Assembly: GCF_000005505.3 (NCBI RefSeq)
Contig: NC_016133.3
Span: 21,416,555 to 21,480,554 of the forward strand
Origin: Brachypodium distachyon
Lineage: Eukaryota > Streptophyta > Magnoliopsida > Poales > Poaceae
DNA: 64,000 nucleotides
Direction of reading: 5' to 3'
Shown: one piece after another, positions 28,601 to 40,793 of the stretch
Position numbering within the stretch: position 1 is the first letter of the stretch
Layout: every line of letters starts with the position of its first letter
Made by a program: the position numbers and the translations under genes
The notes under the pieces: model-generated
Told to the model about the DNA's origin: nothing
Seen by the model: only the letters and a program-made list of their open reading frames with translations
Databases searched by the model: none

Positions 28601-29588
28601 TGATCCACATATTAGAAGAGTCTTCACATGTTACCTCCTTACTGGTGTTGTTGGTGTATGTGCCGTCCGAAGTCGGTACGTGCTGCATGCATATACAGGC
28701 ATGCTACCATTAAGCTTAACTGGGATCCAGATGGTGCGGTGCAATAGATGAGTTAGGAAAGTTGATGGTGTCGACTTCTGAACAGATGTTCTCTCGTAGA
28801 CTGAAGCTCTGAATGCTTCAAAGGATTTGGTCAGTGTTTCTGTACAGAAATGGGCTTTTGTACAGCTCAAACTGAACTGAAGAACAGAGGATATAAGTTA
28901 TATCCTCCTGGTGCCCCTGGATATAATCATATAACATTCAGTGTATATTTAATTCTGCTTGACCTTGAACTCATGTTGAAAGTTCTGAGATGTTTCTTGT
29001 TGGTTGTTGGGATTAGAACAATAGAAAGTAACTTTTGGTGTCCAGTGGAACTCTGCAACTTAACTGATTGTAAGTAACCCAAGCATTTGGGCGAAACAAA
29101 AAAGTTGGCGGTGCAATGTTAATCCATACATCCATCTTAGTAATTTGGCATTACTATTGTTAACTTTGTATAATACAAACTAAAGTAGAGAACATTAAAC
29201 CCCTGCTGTGCAGTTGCTCCGGAAAGGCCTTTCTATTAGCACTTCCTTTGGTCATAACCACGAATGGTAACCTATATTATTTACAAAGATCAAAATTGTT
29301 TATACAGAGACAGAATATCACAGCATAATATCCTTATATTTTTTTGTTTATAAATGCTGCTAATTATCTGACTTAATTGTTGAAAACATTTTGTGGTGTT
29401 CACATGCTGAATCGATGCAGTGTCATTCCCCAGAAATCCTTTTCAAGTCGAACTCCGTACTTAAAGGCCAACTCTGCGAAATTTTCCTGATCAAACTGGT
29501 GCATGCGATTTCCAGGATCAGTTCTTAACCGGTCTTCTTATCTATATCGTTTGCTCATGGCCAAAATTAGTCCTTAGCTAGATTCCAG
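28601..29588. other. convergent intergenic region and 3' UTRs
   Basis: Between the CslD stop and the stop codon of the minus-strand membrane-protein gene. It should hold both 3' UTRs. I see no further exon and no clear element. Confidence 0.5.
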
Positions 29589-32500
29589 TTATTTCTGTGG
29601 TTTATCAGATGATGCAGCACTTGCTCCCAGTAGAGAAGAGAGAGATGGACGCAGCAGAAGATACAATGAGGGTCCCAGAAATGGGATAAGTGCTAGCGGA
29701 AGAACCCAGGAACCATTTTTCCTGCAAACAGAATGATAATAGAAATGACATTTGATGCATGTATTTGTTAAGTTTGCATCAGCCAAGGTGTAATTTTATT
29801 ATTGTGATTTTAACATAAAGTTGAGCAATGGAACGAGCTCCCTTACCATCGCCTTGCTGTCATGTCATTGTAGACCCAGAATGGTGAGAAGGTCGAGAGC
29901 AAACAAAAATCAAGGCATGTGGCATGGATCTGATAGATTTCATGGAAACACTGGAAATTAGTTCGGCCTCAAAACTTTCATACTTTTAAAAACAACAGAC
30001 AGGAAATTAGTTTGGCCACAAAAAATTCTAAAACAACAGATATTCATTCCATTTCAATATATGGCAACCACCAAGGGACCAACCATATCAAGTCAAACCA
30101 TGACATGGTCAAGTGAACAAATGTTCCACAAGCTATGGTGGAAAACTGAGAAAACCCAATGAGGGGCTAATTTTTACTTGTTTTTTTTGCATATGTCCAT
30201 ATGTGCTTTCTCCACTTTAAACCTGTCTATATTCTACATTTTCTAATGTGCCTACATCACTCCATGTGTTGAGATTGTATAATGCATTTAATATAATTAG
30301 AAATATGACAGGGCTGCACCTGACATTTCGGAGGCCCTGTGCTAAATCTGGTTGATTCAAGTACATTTAAGAGGTTAATTATGAAAATATCATTTCGCAA
30401 GTTCTATTAAAATAGGATTACCGAAAATAAAGTACTCCCTCCGTCCAACAAAAGATGTCTCAAGTTTGTCAAAATTTGAATGTATCTAGACATGACTTAG
30501 TGTATAGATGCATTCAAATTTGGACAAAGTTAAGACATCTTTTGTTGGACGGAGGAATATACAAGTTCTAGCTTACATAAGAAAACACCATTCTTCTAAT
30601 GTTATTCAAAAACATTTGTTACAACAGTCCACAAGATTCTATATGCAGTAGTTGTATTGCGAAAATAAATCTCACTGTTTGATATCTTTAGAATATGTAG
30701 GTGACCACGTTTTTCATACGAATGAATTCTTGGAGTACTAATTTACCATCACCGTCTCAGATAGGTGATTTCTATTTAGGTAGATGAGGGGATCAGTTTT
30801 TTTCAGGTAGAAGCGACAGAGATGTGTTTTTGTAGCTAGATCAAGGATGAGTTAATTTCACAACAATAGAGGAGAAAAGTGGGGTTTGAAAGTTGTGTGG
30901 CAACTAAAAGAAAATGAGGAGAATGTAGAGTGTATGTGAATCAGTAAGAATTTCCCAGACTACTGAATAAAAATGACCACTCACTTAGTATTGCTAATAC
31001 GGTAATACCAACTTTAACTAGTAGTTACTGATGGTTATTTATTAAATGGGGCCCTTAATTTTCCACGTGAACTTTTTAAAATCATATTTTGCCAAGATTT
31101 GAATAATGCAGAACTTACAAACTTGCTCTCTCTAAAGTACTGAAAGAATTCGCGCCAATCATCACCACCAGCTTTGCCTGCATATATAATCAGTCCAAGG
31201 CCCACAGCAAACATTACCTGTAACACAATTGGAAGGAAATCTTCTCAATAATTACAAAAGTGGACTAGCTAGCGTTTGAAGATGGCTAACTGATACCACA
31301 AGATACTAAATCAAGAGTTTGAGAATGCAAAGAACAGTAAAACTAGAACATACTCCTGCTGTTAATTTTGATTCAAGAAATTTTAATGGCCATTGTCCAA
31401 TTTCGTCTTCATCGATGGCAGGTGGAGGAGGTTTCCATAGAACAAAGTAAGGAATCAAAGCATATGCTCCTCCAAAGCATGAAAGAACCAGAAATGGCCA
31501 GACAGGAATCTTGCTTTGTGAACTGCAATAAGTTTTTACTGTAACATAAATAATACAGTCATGTAATTCTAAAGAACAATACAGTACATAGGAGAAAAGA
31601 TGATGTTAGTTATGTTTGTTTTGATACGTTGATCAAGAAATCATTGCTAGTCCAAAGTCATTACTAGAACATATAAAGAGGAAGAAGCACTTCTTATGTT
31701 TTGCAAATATGTTTAGTAAGTTCTTAAAATTCAAGAAATCAGTCCATATAGTAGTCTTTGAAAACCACCGTAACGAGGAAGGAAACACTTCTCTTTGACA
31801 AAGAAATATCTCATGTTTGTGATTACAGTAACTCCAAAAGATAAAGAAGATAACAAATACCAAGATTATAAAACATACTAATTGTATTGGATGCGATTCA
31901 CTGAAAGACTGAACTGTGATCCATGAGCCCAGCACGCTTGTGTTGGTCTGTGAATGTTGTGCCTGCCAGGTTTTTCTATCAGAAAATGGACTGTTGTGTA
32001 CTTGTGTACATAGGGTGCGTAACAAATCAGCTCGGCCATGATCGGCTCAGATTGTTAGCTTAAAAAGCAAACCTCATTGCTTGACTTAGCTTACGCAGAA
32101 ACTAGAGTTAGCTTGTAAGGACAGCTTCATGCTCTATGAGACAATTCACATGGACAAAAATGCACCAAAACCTGTAAATAACCGCCAATTACATGCTCCA
32201 TTGCTACTCGACTGAATCTACAAAACAGAACCTGGCAGACTCAATCTTGAGAGATGAGAACAATCTACTCTATAATGAGCTTGAGCTTGTGATGTGGTCG
32301 GTGGGCCTTGGGCCACCGAGTAGGCTTAGTGAGTGGGCTTCATTGCCGTGCTGGGGCATGGGGCTCACATTTTCTACGAGCTATTCTAATAGCTCAGCTC
32401 GGCTCATTATCTTTACTCATAAAAGAGGCAATTGTTGACGGTGGTCCGTCACTTCACTACCTTTTTTTATTGTAAAAAACTTCTCACCGCCTTCTAATAC

Positions 32501-34822
32501 AATTAAATCCATTTGAAAGCTGCGGAATGCGTGCATCTTCGAGGGTGTTAGACCGGTAGGGGCTCGGCTTGCCGAGGATATCCTTGTCGAGGCGGACTTG
32601 TGGCGTGCGCAGGCGCACGGGCACTAGACCACCTCCCCCTACATGCGCGTTCCCCGGACTTGGTTTCGATTTCTGCCTTTGGCCTTTGTTTCTCTTTCGT
32701 CCTTTTTTTGTTTGGGGATCCGTTGGGTCCCGTTTTTTGTTGCCTCGTTGTGCCTGCGCTTCTTGCGCTTTCTTCTCAATGAAAATGACACGCTGCTTGG
32801 CGATTTCGAGAAAAAAAATTAAATCCATTAAATGATTAAGATAATTGAGATAAGATTGTTAGCAAGTTCCGCTAACTTATAATATTGTTTTTCAATTTAA
32901 TTTGTCTACACCGAGTAGTCTAATTTGTTTTGTCCGTAGCATCGTCACAGGTATTTTAGCTAGTGTAACAAGAAAAAAATCATGCTCAGCTCAGGTGGGC
33001 TTGTTAAGGGCACAAGTTCAAGCCGAGACCTAACGATACTCTTCAAGCTCGTGAGATTTGAGTTTTCTCCAACCCTATGTGTACCTTCAAATCTAAAGAG
33101 AACTAGAAGATGATTATGTAGGCATAATGAGCACCATGTGTACAGTACATCTTGACGAAAGTCCATAGATAACCATTTAAGTTCCTCAAGACAACTCTTG
33201 TTTAATCATAAAACAGACACATGTGCTAAAACATACATTAAGAAGGTGCTTAAATCAATCTGCACATGAAACATGATGTGGTTCTTTGCTGCAACTGTAG
33301 AGGTAACAAAAAGGAAGTGCGTGAAAAGAAATTTGCTGATCCATTTACCTTCTGCCAGTAGGAAGAAGCAACATGCTGTACACTAGTGGCCAGAGTCCCA
33401 TTATGTACCATAGAGACACAAGAACTCCATTCATTCGGAAGCCATCATCACCTTTAAGAGAAAGAAGCTTTTGCAAGAAGTATGTGTCTCTGTACTGCAA
33501 CCAAAATGGGGTGAAGAACTAGTGAGCCATTGTCACGTGCTGTAACACTAGTCATGCAAAGAGTGCCTGTGTTCCTCGAGCTGAAAACACAAGCAGTCAC
33601 CGAATGAAATGGGAGATTTTCTTTACTCCTATAAAGATCTAAATTTGTGGTAGCGGTCCATCAACTTCAGACTATGTCACTCATTGATTTTGCACAAATC
33701 ATTGAGACGAGAGCTGATATGGATTATTTGATCTGAGGTAATAAATGATATTACAGCATATTTAGAGGTGTCCTCTTTAAACATGCAGTGTATTTTTTTT
33801 TACTCCATAGCAACGCATGCACGGGTACTATGCGGGTCGTTAATACTATAAAAATGTAAATTGGTGGCGACAGTCCGTCAAATCCGAGACAAGCTAAATG
33901 CTGGATCTCACACAAATGTTTGGATTAGAGCGTGTATGAGTGATTTGATCGCACAAATCATAATATACTCTTCTTAGACGGGTATGATTTTTCCTCTAAT
34001 CCGCAGCAACACACCAGAATTGTGCTAGTTATCTATAACAACTTGAGAGTGAGACCCTTCCTGAAGAAGGCACAATTTAGAAAGCCAACTATGGCATCAG
34101 GCGTCAGTAATTTGACGAAAGTATAAGTGATTGATAAAGACGTTCAGTGATTCACCAGGATTTGTTTTCCAAAAAAACATTGTGACTGGGTTCAAAATTA
34201 ACTCCGAACTCCAAAGGTTGTGCGACTGGACAAATTAGCATACTGTGGTCAAGACTCAGCACAGGATCCTAACGAGTAAAGATGTCACAACACGTGCGAC
34301 TGTCGCCTAGGATTGTCACCGATGCCACTACAACCAAGGACTCAAATTCACCAAAGTGTAAAGCAAGCAACTGACACTCAGACACTCGATAAATTCCCAT
34401 GGAGGAACAAAGGATTGTGAATATACCCACCCAGCCATACGTACCGGCGTCTGGTTGGGCGCGAGCTGGAAGACGTAGTAAATAATCCCCGCCCAGAACC
34501 CGAAGAGCAGCACCGACGTCGTCCAGTCGCTAAGCCGCCCGCCGCCGCCACCTCCGATCTGGGGGACGGTCGCCGCTGCCATGTCGTCCTTGCTCTCTTT
34601 CTCCTGCTCCGGGGGACCGACGCCCGGCGGTTCCTGGAGGGAGGAGTCCCGGCAGATTTGGGCCCAGCCCCGACGCCGCGCCGCTCCTCCTTCGCACCCG
34701 CGCGCGGAGCCGAAGAGAGGGGCATTGGCTCTGGTAAAGGTGGCAATTCTCGCGATTAGGAGGCGTGGTGGTTTGCGCAGCGTGGGGAGGGGAGCTTGGG
34801 CGCAGGTGAGCACGAGAGCCAT
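29589..34822 (-). CDS. predicted plastid six-helix membrane protein
   Basis: Not recognised by name. Exons, 5' to 3': 34822-34445, 33494-33349, 31522-31354, 31217-31119, 29929-29847 and 29721-29589. All are GT-AG and in frame, giving 335 aa. The ATG at 34822-34820 has a strong context (accaccATGGC); the longer upstream frame lacks an ATG. The first 75 or so residues are rich in Arg, Ala, Pro and Ser with few acids, like a chloroplast transit peptide. Helices by eye: SVLLFGFWAGIIYYVFQL; VLVSLWYIMGLWPLVYSMLL; PFLVLSCFGGAYALIPYFVL; VMFAVGLGLIIYAG; LDFCLLSTFSPFWVYNDM; VLPLALIPFLGPSLYLLL. The NDMTARRW segment and the PFLGPSLYLLLRP end look conserved and membrane-border-like. Function unknown; a thylakoid or envelope protein of cyanobacterial ancestry is a guess. 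Its introns host a MITE and a LINE tail. Confidence 0.85.
30433..30559. mobile_element. Stowaway MITE in an intron
   Basis: TA-flanked, 127 bp. The arms ctccctccgtccaacaaaag and cttttgttggacggaggaa are nearly perfect. It lies in the 29930-31118 intron of the membrane-protein gene. Confidence 0.88.
32501..32829 (+). mobile_element. severely truncated LINE 3' end
   Basis: A 13-bp duplication (aattaaatccatt at 32501-32513 and 32817-32829) brackets 303 bp. The insert ends in caatgaaaatgacacgctgc...cgatttcgag plus an A tract, the usual 3' UTR ending of cereal LINEs. No coding remains. It is inserted in the 31523-33348 intron, opposite to the gene. Confidence 0.82.
33610..34025. repeat. diverged tandem duplication in intron 1
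   Basis: Two units of about 200 bp (33615-33835 and 33838-34025) share tataaa-atgtaaatt-ggtggcg-cagtccgtca, cacaaat and gcaac-cacg(c/g)gta-like blocks. The end motif (caacgcatgcacgggtact, gcaacacaccagaattgtgctagt) resembles grass DNA-transposon ends. Not coding. Confidence 0.5.
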
Positions 34823-35158
34823 GGTGGTGAGGTTCGAGCTCCCGCGAGAGGGAGGGAGTGCCAAGGGTGGGAGAGAGGATATGGTCTCGTTTCCCGTTCT
34901 TTGGATTAGGAATCGAGCGGTCAGGATGGACGCACGTTGCAGTTAAGCAGCAGGACTTTGCCTGTTTAGTGATTAGAGAGGGGATTTCTTGACCTCCTTA
35001 TTCCATGTGTCACTGTCTATAATGGCATCCCCACAATGCAAATATGCAATATGCTGTTACAGGAACTTGAACGTCTAGTGCCTGAAGTTGATGGCAGGTT
35101 TTCCATCAATGCAAACTTGAGCGTTTAGTGTTTGGATATTGATGACAGATGACTTTTA
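34823..35158 (-). promoter_or_regulatory. upstream region of the membrane-protein gene
   Basis: GC-rich near the ATG, then AT-rich, with no convincing TATA element. The tandem wording acttgaacgtctagtgcctgaagttgatggcagg and its diverged repeat (near 35060 and 35110) is a short duplication. Confidence 0.3.
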
Positions 35159-35652
35159 GGCTCTGTTTGGTTGAGGGAACAAAGTTGAATGTAATGGAAT
35201 GGTTCCACATATTGGCATCATTTCAGTGTTTGGTCGGTGAAATCTAGATATCTGGAATGGAACGAAGTGATTCCACCAAGAGGAATATTCGTCTCATATG
35301 CGAAACCAACCGATTCCTCGAAAAACAAGGTATCACTCGGTTCCTGTTCCTAATCGCTCGTCACGTGAAAGCAGTCTCACCGCTCTCTTCGAGAAATCAT
35401 CTCATCTCGCCATGCTGCTGGCGCGGCTGATAGCCCTGACCGGATCTTGGCCATCTCTCCATAGGTGATTATATCATTGGCATCTCATTGTATCTCTTAA
35501 ACCAAACACAAAATGAAACGGTTCCATTTCAGTATTCTACGTGAACCAAACAACAACCAAAAAACAAACTAGAACTATTCCATTACATTTCATTCCTATA
35601 GGAATAGAACCGTTCGATTCCGTTCTACCTTGTTCTCCAACCAAACACTGCC
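35159..35652. mobile_element. non-autonomous DNA transposon, about 494 bp
   Basis: The ends ggctctgtttggttgag and caaccaaacactgcc are inverted repeats. Inner blocks such as gaatggttccacat and aacggttccatttcagtattc also pair. The type is common in grass genomes and hAT- or Harbinger-like, but the target duplication is not clear. Confidence 0.6.
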
Positions 35653-36062
35653 AGTAGGGCACGCTCAAAAGAAAAAAAAAGTATTCAGATATACAAGGGC
35701 AGGCCACTCTTGCCGTCCTGCACGTGCTCTCCGCAGAAGATTTTAATATACTCCGACAGCAGAAGGTGACTACCGTTAGAGCAACAACAGAAGATGCCCC
35801 CAAATTTCATCCCAAAATCTCATATATGAGGCCCTTATCTCATATATCCCCCAAATCTCAACTCTTTTCGACAGATTTCCTAAATCATTTTCCCCATAAT
35901 TCACTTGACTATATTATACTCATATCTTTCAACCGACTTTCTAAACTTCAATATTTCAAATGAGTTGATTTGAAATCGTATATTTGAACACTTATAACTG
36001 AAATCAAAATGTTTAATTTTATTCATATTATTATAGTTAATAAACTATTATAGTTAATCTAT
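35653..36062. other. intergenic, no gene seen
   Basis: AT-rich, with a run of atctcatatat repeats near 35815-35845. Nothing else stands out. Confidence 0.35.
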
Positions 36063-36127
36063 TACTTCCTCCGTTCCTAAATACTTTGCACTAAAACCAC
36101 GACAAGTATTTAGGAACGGAGGGAGTA
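36063..36127. mobile_element. Stowaway MITE, 65 bp
   Basis: TA-flanked and almost entirely palindromic: cttcctccgttcctaaatac on the left, and on the right gtatttaggaacggagggag. Confidence 0.85.
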
Positions 36128-37499
36128 CAATCTATCAAATTGGAGTTGGTGGTGATGGTTGGGCGCCGTGGGTCAATTTCGTTAAAATTTCAATCAATAT
36201 GCCACTGCCCGTTATTTTCTCTTCCTCCCATCTTATTCTCTATTCCTCATCCGTCTTACAACCGACGCCACTGCGCCCGCATGAGCCCATGCCCGAGTCT
36301 CTCTCTCCCCCCCCCCCCCACTCCACACACAAGCCCGATGCGTGGGACAGCCCGCCTCCGAGAAAGACGCCACGCCGCCGCCGGACTCGTGGGAGATGGC
36401 CGACCTTGACGGCACCATGAGATTCCTACCCCTTTCTGCCCGCCGCGTCAACTCCTCGCTAGACCTCGCGACCCGGTGCAACCGCATGACCGCATCCCCC
36501 GACACCCTAAGCATCCCGGCCTTCCCAACGTCCACCAACCACCTGCGCACCCCTTGCAGCCGATTCCAGCTACCAAGTTCCGTAGCAACGCACGGACACA
36601 CCTGCTAGTAAACTATAATAGTAGAAAAATCCATCACAACATCTCTCTATGGTATAAAAACAAACCTGAGAGCTAGTTTTACAAAAATTTGCCTCAATTT
36701 GCAAAATCATATGCATCAATAACAAATGCCGGTACACTCTTCTCCATCTCTATCTCCACACGCCTGAGCAGAGACAGGGGGCGCACCATCTTCTGCACTA
36801 TTTTCTCAGCTTCCTGTCTCTCTCAACTCCAGAACCTCTTAGGCTCTTTTTATTCTCTCCAACTCTCCAGCAAAGCAACGCCGCCACCCATGGCCGAGCC
36901 CTGCCAGCGCGGCCCTCTGCTCCCCCATCCCCTTCCTAGCGCCGACGCCATCTCCCCCTGCTCCAATCCCCGTCCACAGTCGTCGTCCCTGCTCCTGCAC
37001 ATCGACGCTGTCTGCGCCCATCCCCATGCTCAGCACCGCCTACGCCGCTGCCCTTCCCCTGCACCGTGCCGCTTCCTTCGCCCCAGGCACAACGCCGCCT
37101 CCGTCTCCCCCTCCCACTACCTCTCCCTCCCTCTCAATCGACGACGGCAGCTGGTCTAGCACCGCCAACAAACAGATCGGCGACGCCTTTTTCGAGATCC
37201 GTGGCGGCTCCATCCCTCCAATTGCGGCAGCCGACGGCGAGGGCAGGGGTGTGCCGGGCGCAGGATTTGGCGCGAGGGAGTCTTCAGCGTCGGCGATTGC
37301 TCGATGCGGGATCACGAGCGCTCTGCTGAAGTTCGGGGATCCCGAGCGCGATTTGGGTCGTGGCTGAAGTTAGGGAACTAGATGGGGGCTCTGCTGGAGG
37401 GCTTTTTTAGCCCATATTCCATATATTTAGCTATCGGGGGTTCTCCTGGATTTGCTCTTACAGTTTTCAGGAGATTTAGTTCTTTTATTTTCCACAGAA
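36128..37499. other. GC-rich region with low-complexity ORFs
   Basis: 36260-36600 and 36870-37370 are GC-rich and give ORFs of up to 156 codons on both strands, mostly Pro, Ser, Ala and Arg. One plus-strand stretch (DGSWSSTANKQIGDAFFEIRG) is less biased and might be captured exon sequence. I recognise no domain and call no gene. Confidence 0.35.
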
Positions 37500-38318
37500 T
37501 TTCACAATGAGTAAAATGCATCGAGGTTCCAATTCTTTCGTAAATGTTTCAAGTTAGTTCTAATTTTTTGAAACTGCACGTTTAAGTCATAGTTGTTTCA
37601 TAAGTCGTTCAGCACAGGTTCTAATGTGGCTCAGGCACGTGTCTGCTGCCGACGTGACTATTTAGTTCCACATGGCTGGTGAGAAGGTGGACTCTTTTAA
37701 AAAAAAAGAAAACCTGACTTCTTCTCTTCTCTCCCACGTAACCTCTCTCCTCTTTCTCTACTTCTCAGCCGCCAGCAACCTCCTTGCCGGCTAGCTCCCC
37801 ATGACTCTCTCGCTCTACACCAGGCTACGCGTTCTCAACCTCTGCAACAACTCGCTCTCCGTAGCCATGGCTGACCGCCTCGACGGGATCTTGTCCGCCG
37901 GTGCCGGGGACGGGAACGGGCACTGCGGGCTCGTGTACCTCAACCTCTGAGTCAACAACTTCACGGGTGCCATCCCGACGGGGCTCGCCAGTTGCTTCGA
38001 CATGACTTGGCAGCTGATGGGAAATGGTGGTGAGGAGGACCGAAGAAGGTGGAGCAGCGGAGAAAGAGGAGGGGGGTCACAGGGGAGAGAAGAGAAGGAG
38101 GCAAGGGGTTTCTTACAAAAGGGAGTTAACCTTGTGACCTGACATGTGGGCTCAAGTAGCCACGTCGGCAGCAGGCACGCGTCCAACCCACATTAGGATC
38201 TGTGCTGAACCATTTATGAAACAATTGGAACTCAAACGTTTAGCTTCAAAAAATTCTGACTAACTTAGGACATTTACGAAAGAATTGGGACTTCCGGTGC
38301 ATTTTACTCTTTCACAAT
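37500..38318 (+). mobile_element. Pack-MULE with perfect 9-bp target duplication
   Basis: tttcacaat occurs at 37500-37508 and again at 38310-38318. The element between them (37509-38309, 801 bp) begins gagtaaaatgca and ends with its reverse complement tgcattttactc. The terminal inverted repeats extend about 190 bp at roughly 80 percent identity; for example, ccaattctttcgtaaatgt near 37528 pairs with acatttacgaaagaattgg near 38270. Nine-base duplications and long TIRs define Mutator-like elements. There is no transposase; the interior holds host-gene sequence. Confidence 0.93.
37801..38010 (+). pseudogene. captured leucine-rich-repeat gene fragment
   Basis: The plus frame reads LRVLNLCNNSLSVAMADRL and then LVYLNL, a TGA stop, and VNNFTGAIPTGLAS. 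That is the LxxLxLxxNxFxGxIP pattern of extracellular plant LRR receptor kinases. About 70 codons remain, interrupted by the stop, within the Pack-MULE. It is more GC-rich than the TIRs. The donor gene must lie elsewhere. Confidence 0.75.
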
Positions 38319-38869
38319 CAAGGGAGAGTATTCAACACCACCAGTTTTAGAGCATCTCCAACAGATGATGTAAAATAGGACACTGAAAAATTAGGACAGG
38401 GCACCACTTTTGCAGTTTTTCGTGCCCTAAAATAGGAAAGCCATTTCAGATGATGTAAAATAGGACACTCACAAAAATCAAGATGATGTAAAATAGGGCA
38501 CCACATATGGCAACACTTGACACTTTGCAAATTCGCACACATACAAGAACCTAGATAGTTGACAAATAATCACACAAGCATATGAATAGCATAATCAAGA
38601 TCATAGCTTCATCATCCGAAGCACATATGAAAGATCAACGACTCACAAACGTAGTTCACACAAGCACAACACATAGTTCAAACATATCACAAAGGCATAG
38701 TTCAAACATAGAACAAAACATAGTTCAAACATCATTTTGTGGATCCCCTTCCTTGCCATCATCGGCTCTTTTGCCTTCATTGCCTCCATTGATGGGAATG
38801 TTGAATGAACCCATTACATCACCCATGGTACCTTCATTGAAACCACTTGTGGAAGCTACAAATGAGGGG
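38319..38869. other. intergenic with short direct repeats
   Basis: gatgatgtaaaatagg(a/g)cac occurs three times between 38365 and 38500, and cacatagttcaaacat recurs at 38670-38735. The agagcatctccaacag motif at 38349 is a frequent transposon terminus in grasses, but no partner end was found. Confidence 0.45.
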
Positions 38870-39012
38870 ATGGGAGCAACCATGGACGCCATGAATCCAC
38901 CCATGGCACCTCCAATGCCTCCCATGCCGCCCATGGTACCTCCAATGCCGCCCATGCCTCCCATGGATCCCATGCTGCCCATGGTTCCTCCACTGCCTTC
39001 CATGGATCCCAT
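38870..39012 (-). repeat. Met/Gly-coding minisatellite and small ORF
   Basis: The plus strand repeats cc(t/g/a)cc(c/a)atg units in 9-12-bp steps. On the minus strand this gives an ORF from 39012 to 38728 (95 codons) starting MGSMEGSGGTMGSMGSMGGM and ending in a charged tail (GKEGDPQNDV). It could be the N-terminal part of a transposon-encoded or glycine-rich protein. I do not recognise it. Confidence 0.5.
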
Positions 39013-39117
39013 GGATCTGTCATGTACATTGATCTACCCGTCATAATCTGTCATGTAGTTTGATGTATCCTTCATGATTTGCTTCACATACTATGAATTA
39101 ATAAGGTACTTGTAATG

Positions 39118-39229
39118 TACTTCCTTCGTTTCATAATTCTTGTCGAAATCTTACATATATCTCGAGACCTTTTATGAATAAATACATCTTTTTTTAAGTA
39201 AATTTGAGACAAGAATTATAAAATACTTA
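39118..39229. mobile_element. degenerate Stowaway MITE
   Basis: TA-flanked. The left arm cttccttcgtttcataattc is matched by the right-arm fragment gacaagaattataaaatac. Confidence 0.6.
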
Positions 39230-40793
39230 TAAACATGACTATGCACTTAGGTCATGCCTAGAAGAAAAATGATCCAAAAAGAATTGGCATCACACATGCA
39301 AAAAGCAAAAAAGTGGTCAAAGCAAAAACAAAAGGCAGAGAGAGAATGGCAGGAAGTTGTCAGAGAGTCACGGGGTAAAGCAGCAGTACCTTTGCTTTAT
39401 TAGACTAATTAATCAAGGACAGCGCTACTGCGCGACGGCCCGTCCAGCTTGGTTGTTGCTTTGTACGTGCGAGTAGTTCTGTCTCTGTTAAACGAACCAA
39501 CATGTTCATCCCAACATTCAATCTACTAAACCCACACTGAGTACTAATAATCTCACAGTCAGACGCAATAACCGTGGATTACTTACTAATCGTGTGCGCT
39601 TAGCAAATACCTAAAATTCCAGCCGCAGAAAATCTGAACCGTTTATTTCTTTCGTTATCTCCTAACCCGACCGATTTTTCCAACACCGCCTCCTCCTTCA
39701 CTTCCCCTGCAGCCATCCTCTGGCCCCGCCACACAGCGGCAGCCGTCGCCTCCTCCACCACGTCGCTCAAATCATCGCAAATTTATGTACCCCGCCTCTC
39801 GCGTCACAGGCTCACAGCCGCCCCAGTCCCGCTGTTGTGCCCCGCTCACGAGCCGCAGCCGCCGATCCCCGCACGCGACCCACCGCCGTCGCGCCCGTTC
39901 GCGAGCTGCTGCCCCTCCCCACCCCCACCCCCACCCCCCTCCCCGCCGTCCCGCAGACCGCGTCGCCGCCCCGCCCCTCCTCCGCCGCAGCCAGTCCAGG
40001 GGAGGCGTCGTCCCGGCGTCGGCACTGCTGCTGGAGTCCGTTGAGGTGGAGGCAGCAAGCGGGAAGGAGGAGAAGACTCCCATGTCGTGCTCGATCTTCT
40101 TCGACTCGGTCGTCGCCGACGGTCTACGGCGAGGTTGCAGTGCGACCACGAGTTCCGCCTCAGTAAATGGTAACGTTCCTCTCATGCGTCCTATCCGTTG
40201 AAAAATTTGCCCACAACCACCCGAAATCGCTCAATTGCTCCCTGATTTTGGTTTTGGAGAAGTCATGCCCACCTGAATAGTCTCCTTGAAATTGCATGAT
40301 CTGTTCATCTAATCGTCTCTCCTTTTACCATCACCCCTTCTTCTCCCTTCTGATGCCAATCCTAGCCGCCAGCACCTCCACCAATGCTCCACAACTCCAC
40401 ATGTGATTCTGAGATAATTACTTCAAAAAAATTAGGCCACCCGTACTGAAATCAGAAAAAGCTATTCTCTTGACGAACATTGAGTTGTCCTGAATCTCAT
40501 TGATGTACATTTTTTATATAAACTATTAGATTTCTTATACTCACAATAATTTTGATGCTGACCTTCCCTTAATTGTATCGATGTATCGAATTCATATATG
40601 TTTCCAGTATTCAGCCATTAATTTCAGTTTGGCCACTCAAAATACTAGGGCTAAAATAAGATTCACCAAACATGGTTGAAATTCAGGCCTGCAAAATCAT
40701 GATAGAACATATTTCACCTGGGGTGCTGTTGTTGTAGTTTCCTCTACGGAACATGCATGGCATTATTCACTTCTAATTTTCTATTTATTTCAG
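39230..40793. other. intergenic with a GC-rich, exon-like block at 39780-40190
   Basis: The GC-rich block has competing ORFs on both strands: plus 39785-40201 and minus 40185-39772. The minus frame includes a more protein-like MGVFSSFPLAASTSTDSSSS stretch. Together with the downstream exon-like fragment it could be the first exon of a broken gene. Support is weak. Confidence 0.35.

Noticed and set aside
34823..34864. Longer N-terminus of the membrane protein
   Set aside because: The upstream codon is TTG, not ATG; the ATG at 34822-34820 has a strong plant context.
35773..37460. Possible second Mutator-type element (ttagagcaac... / ...tttgctctta ends)
   Set aside because: End similarity is limited to a few bases and no 9-bp duplication was found.
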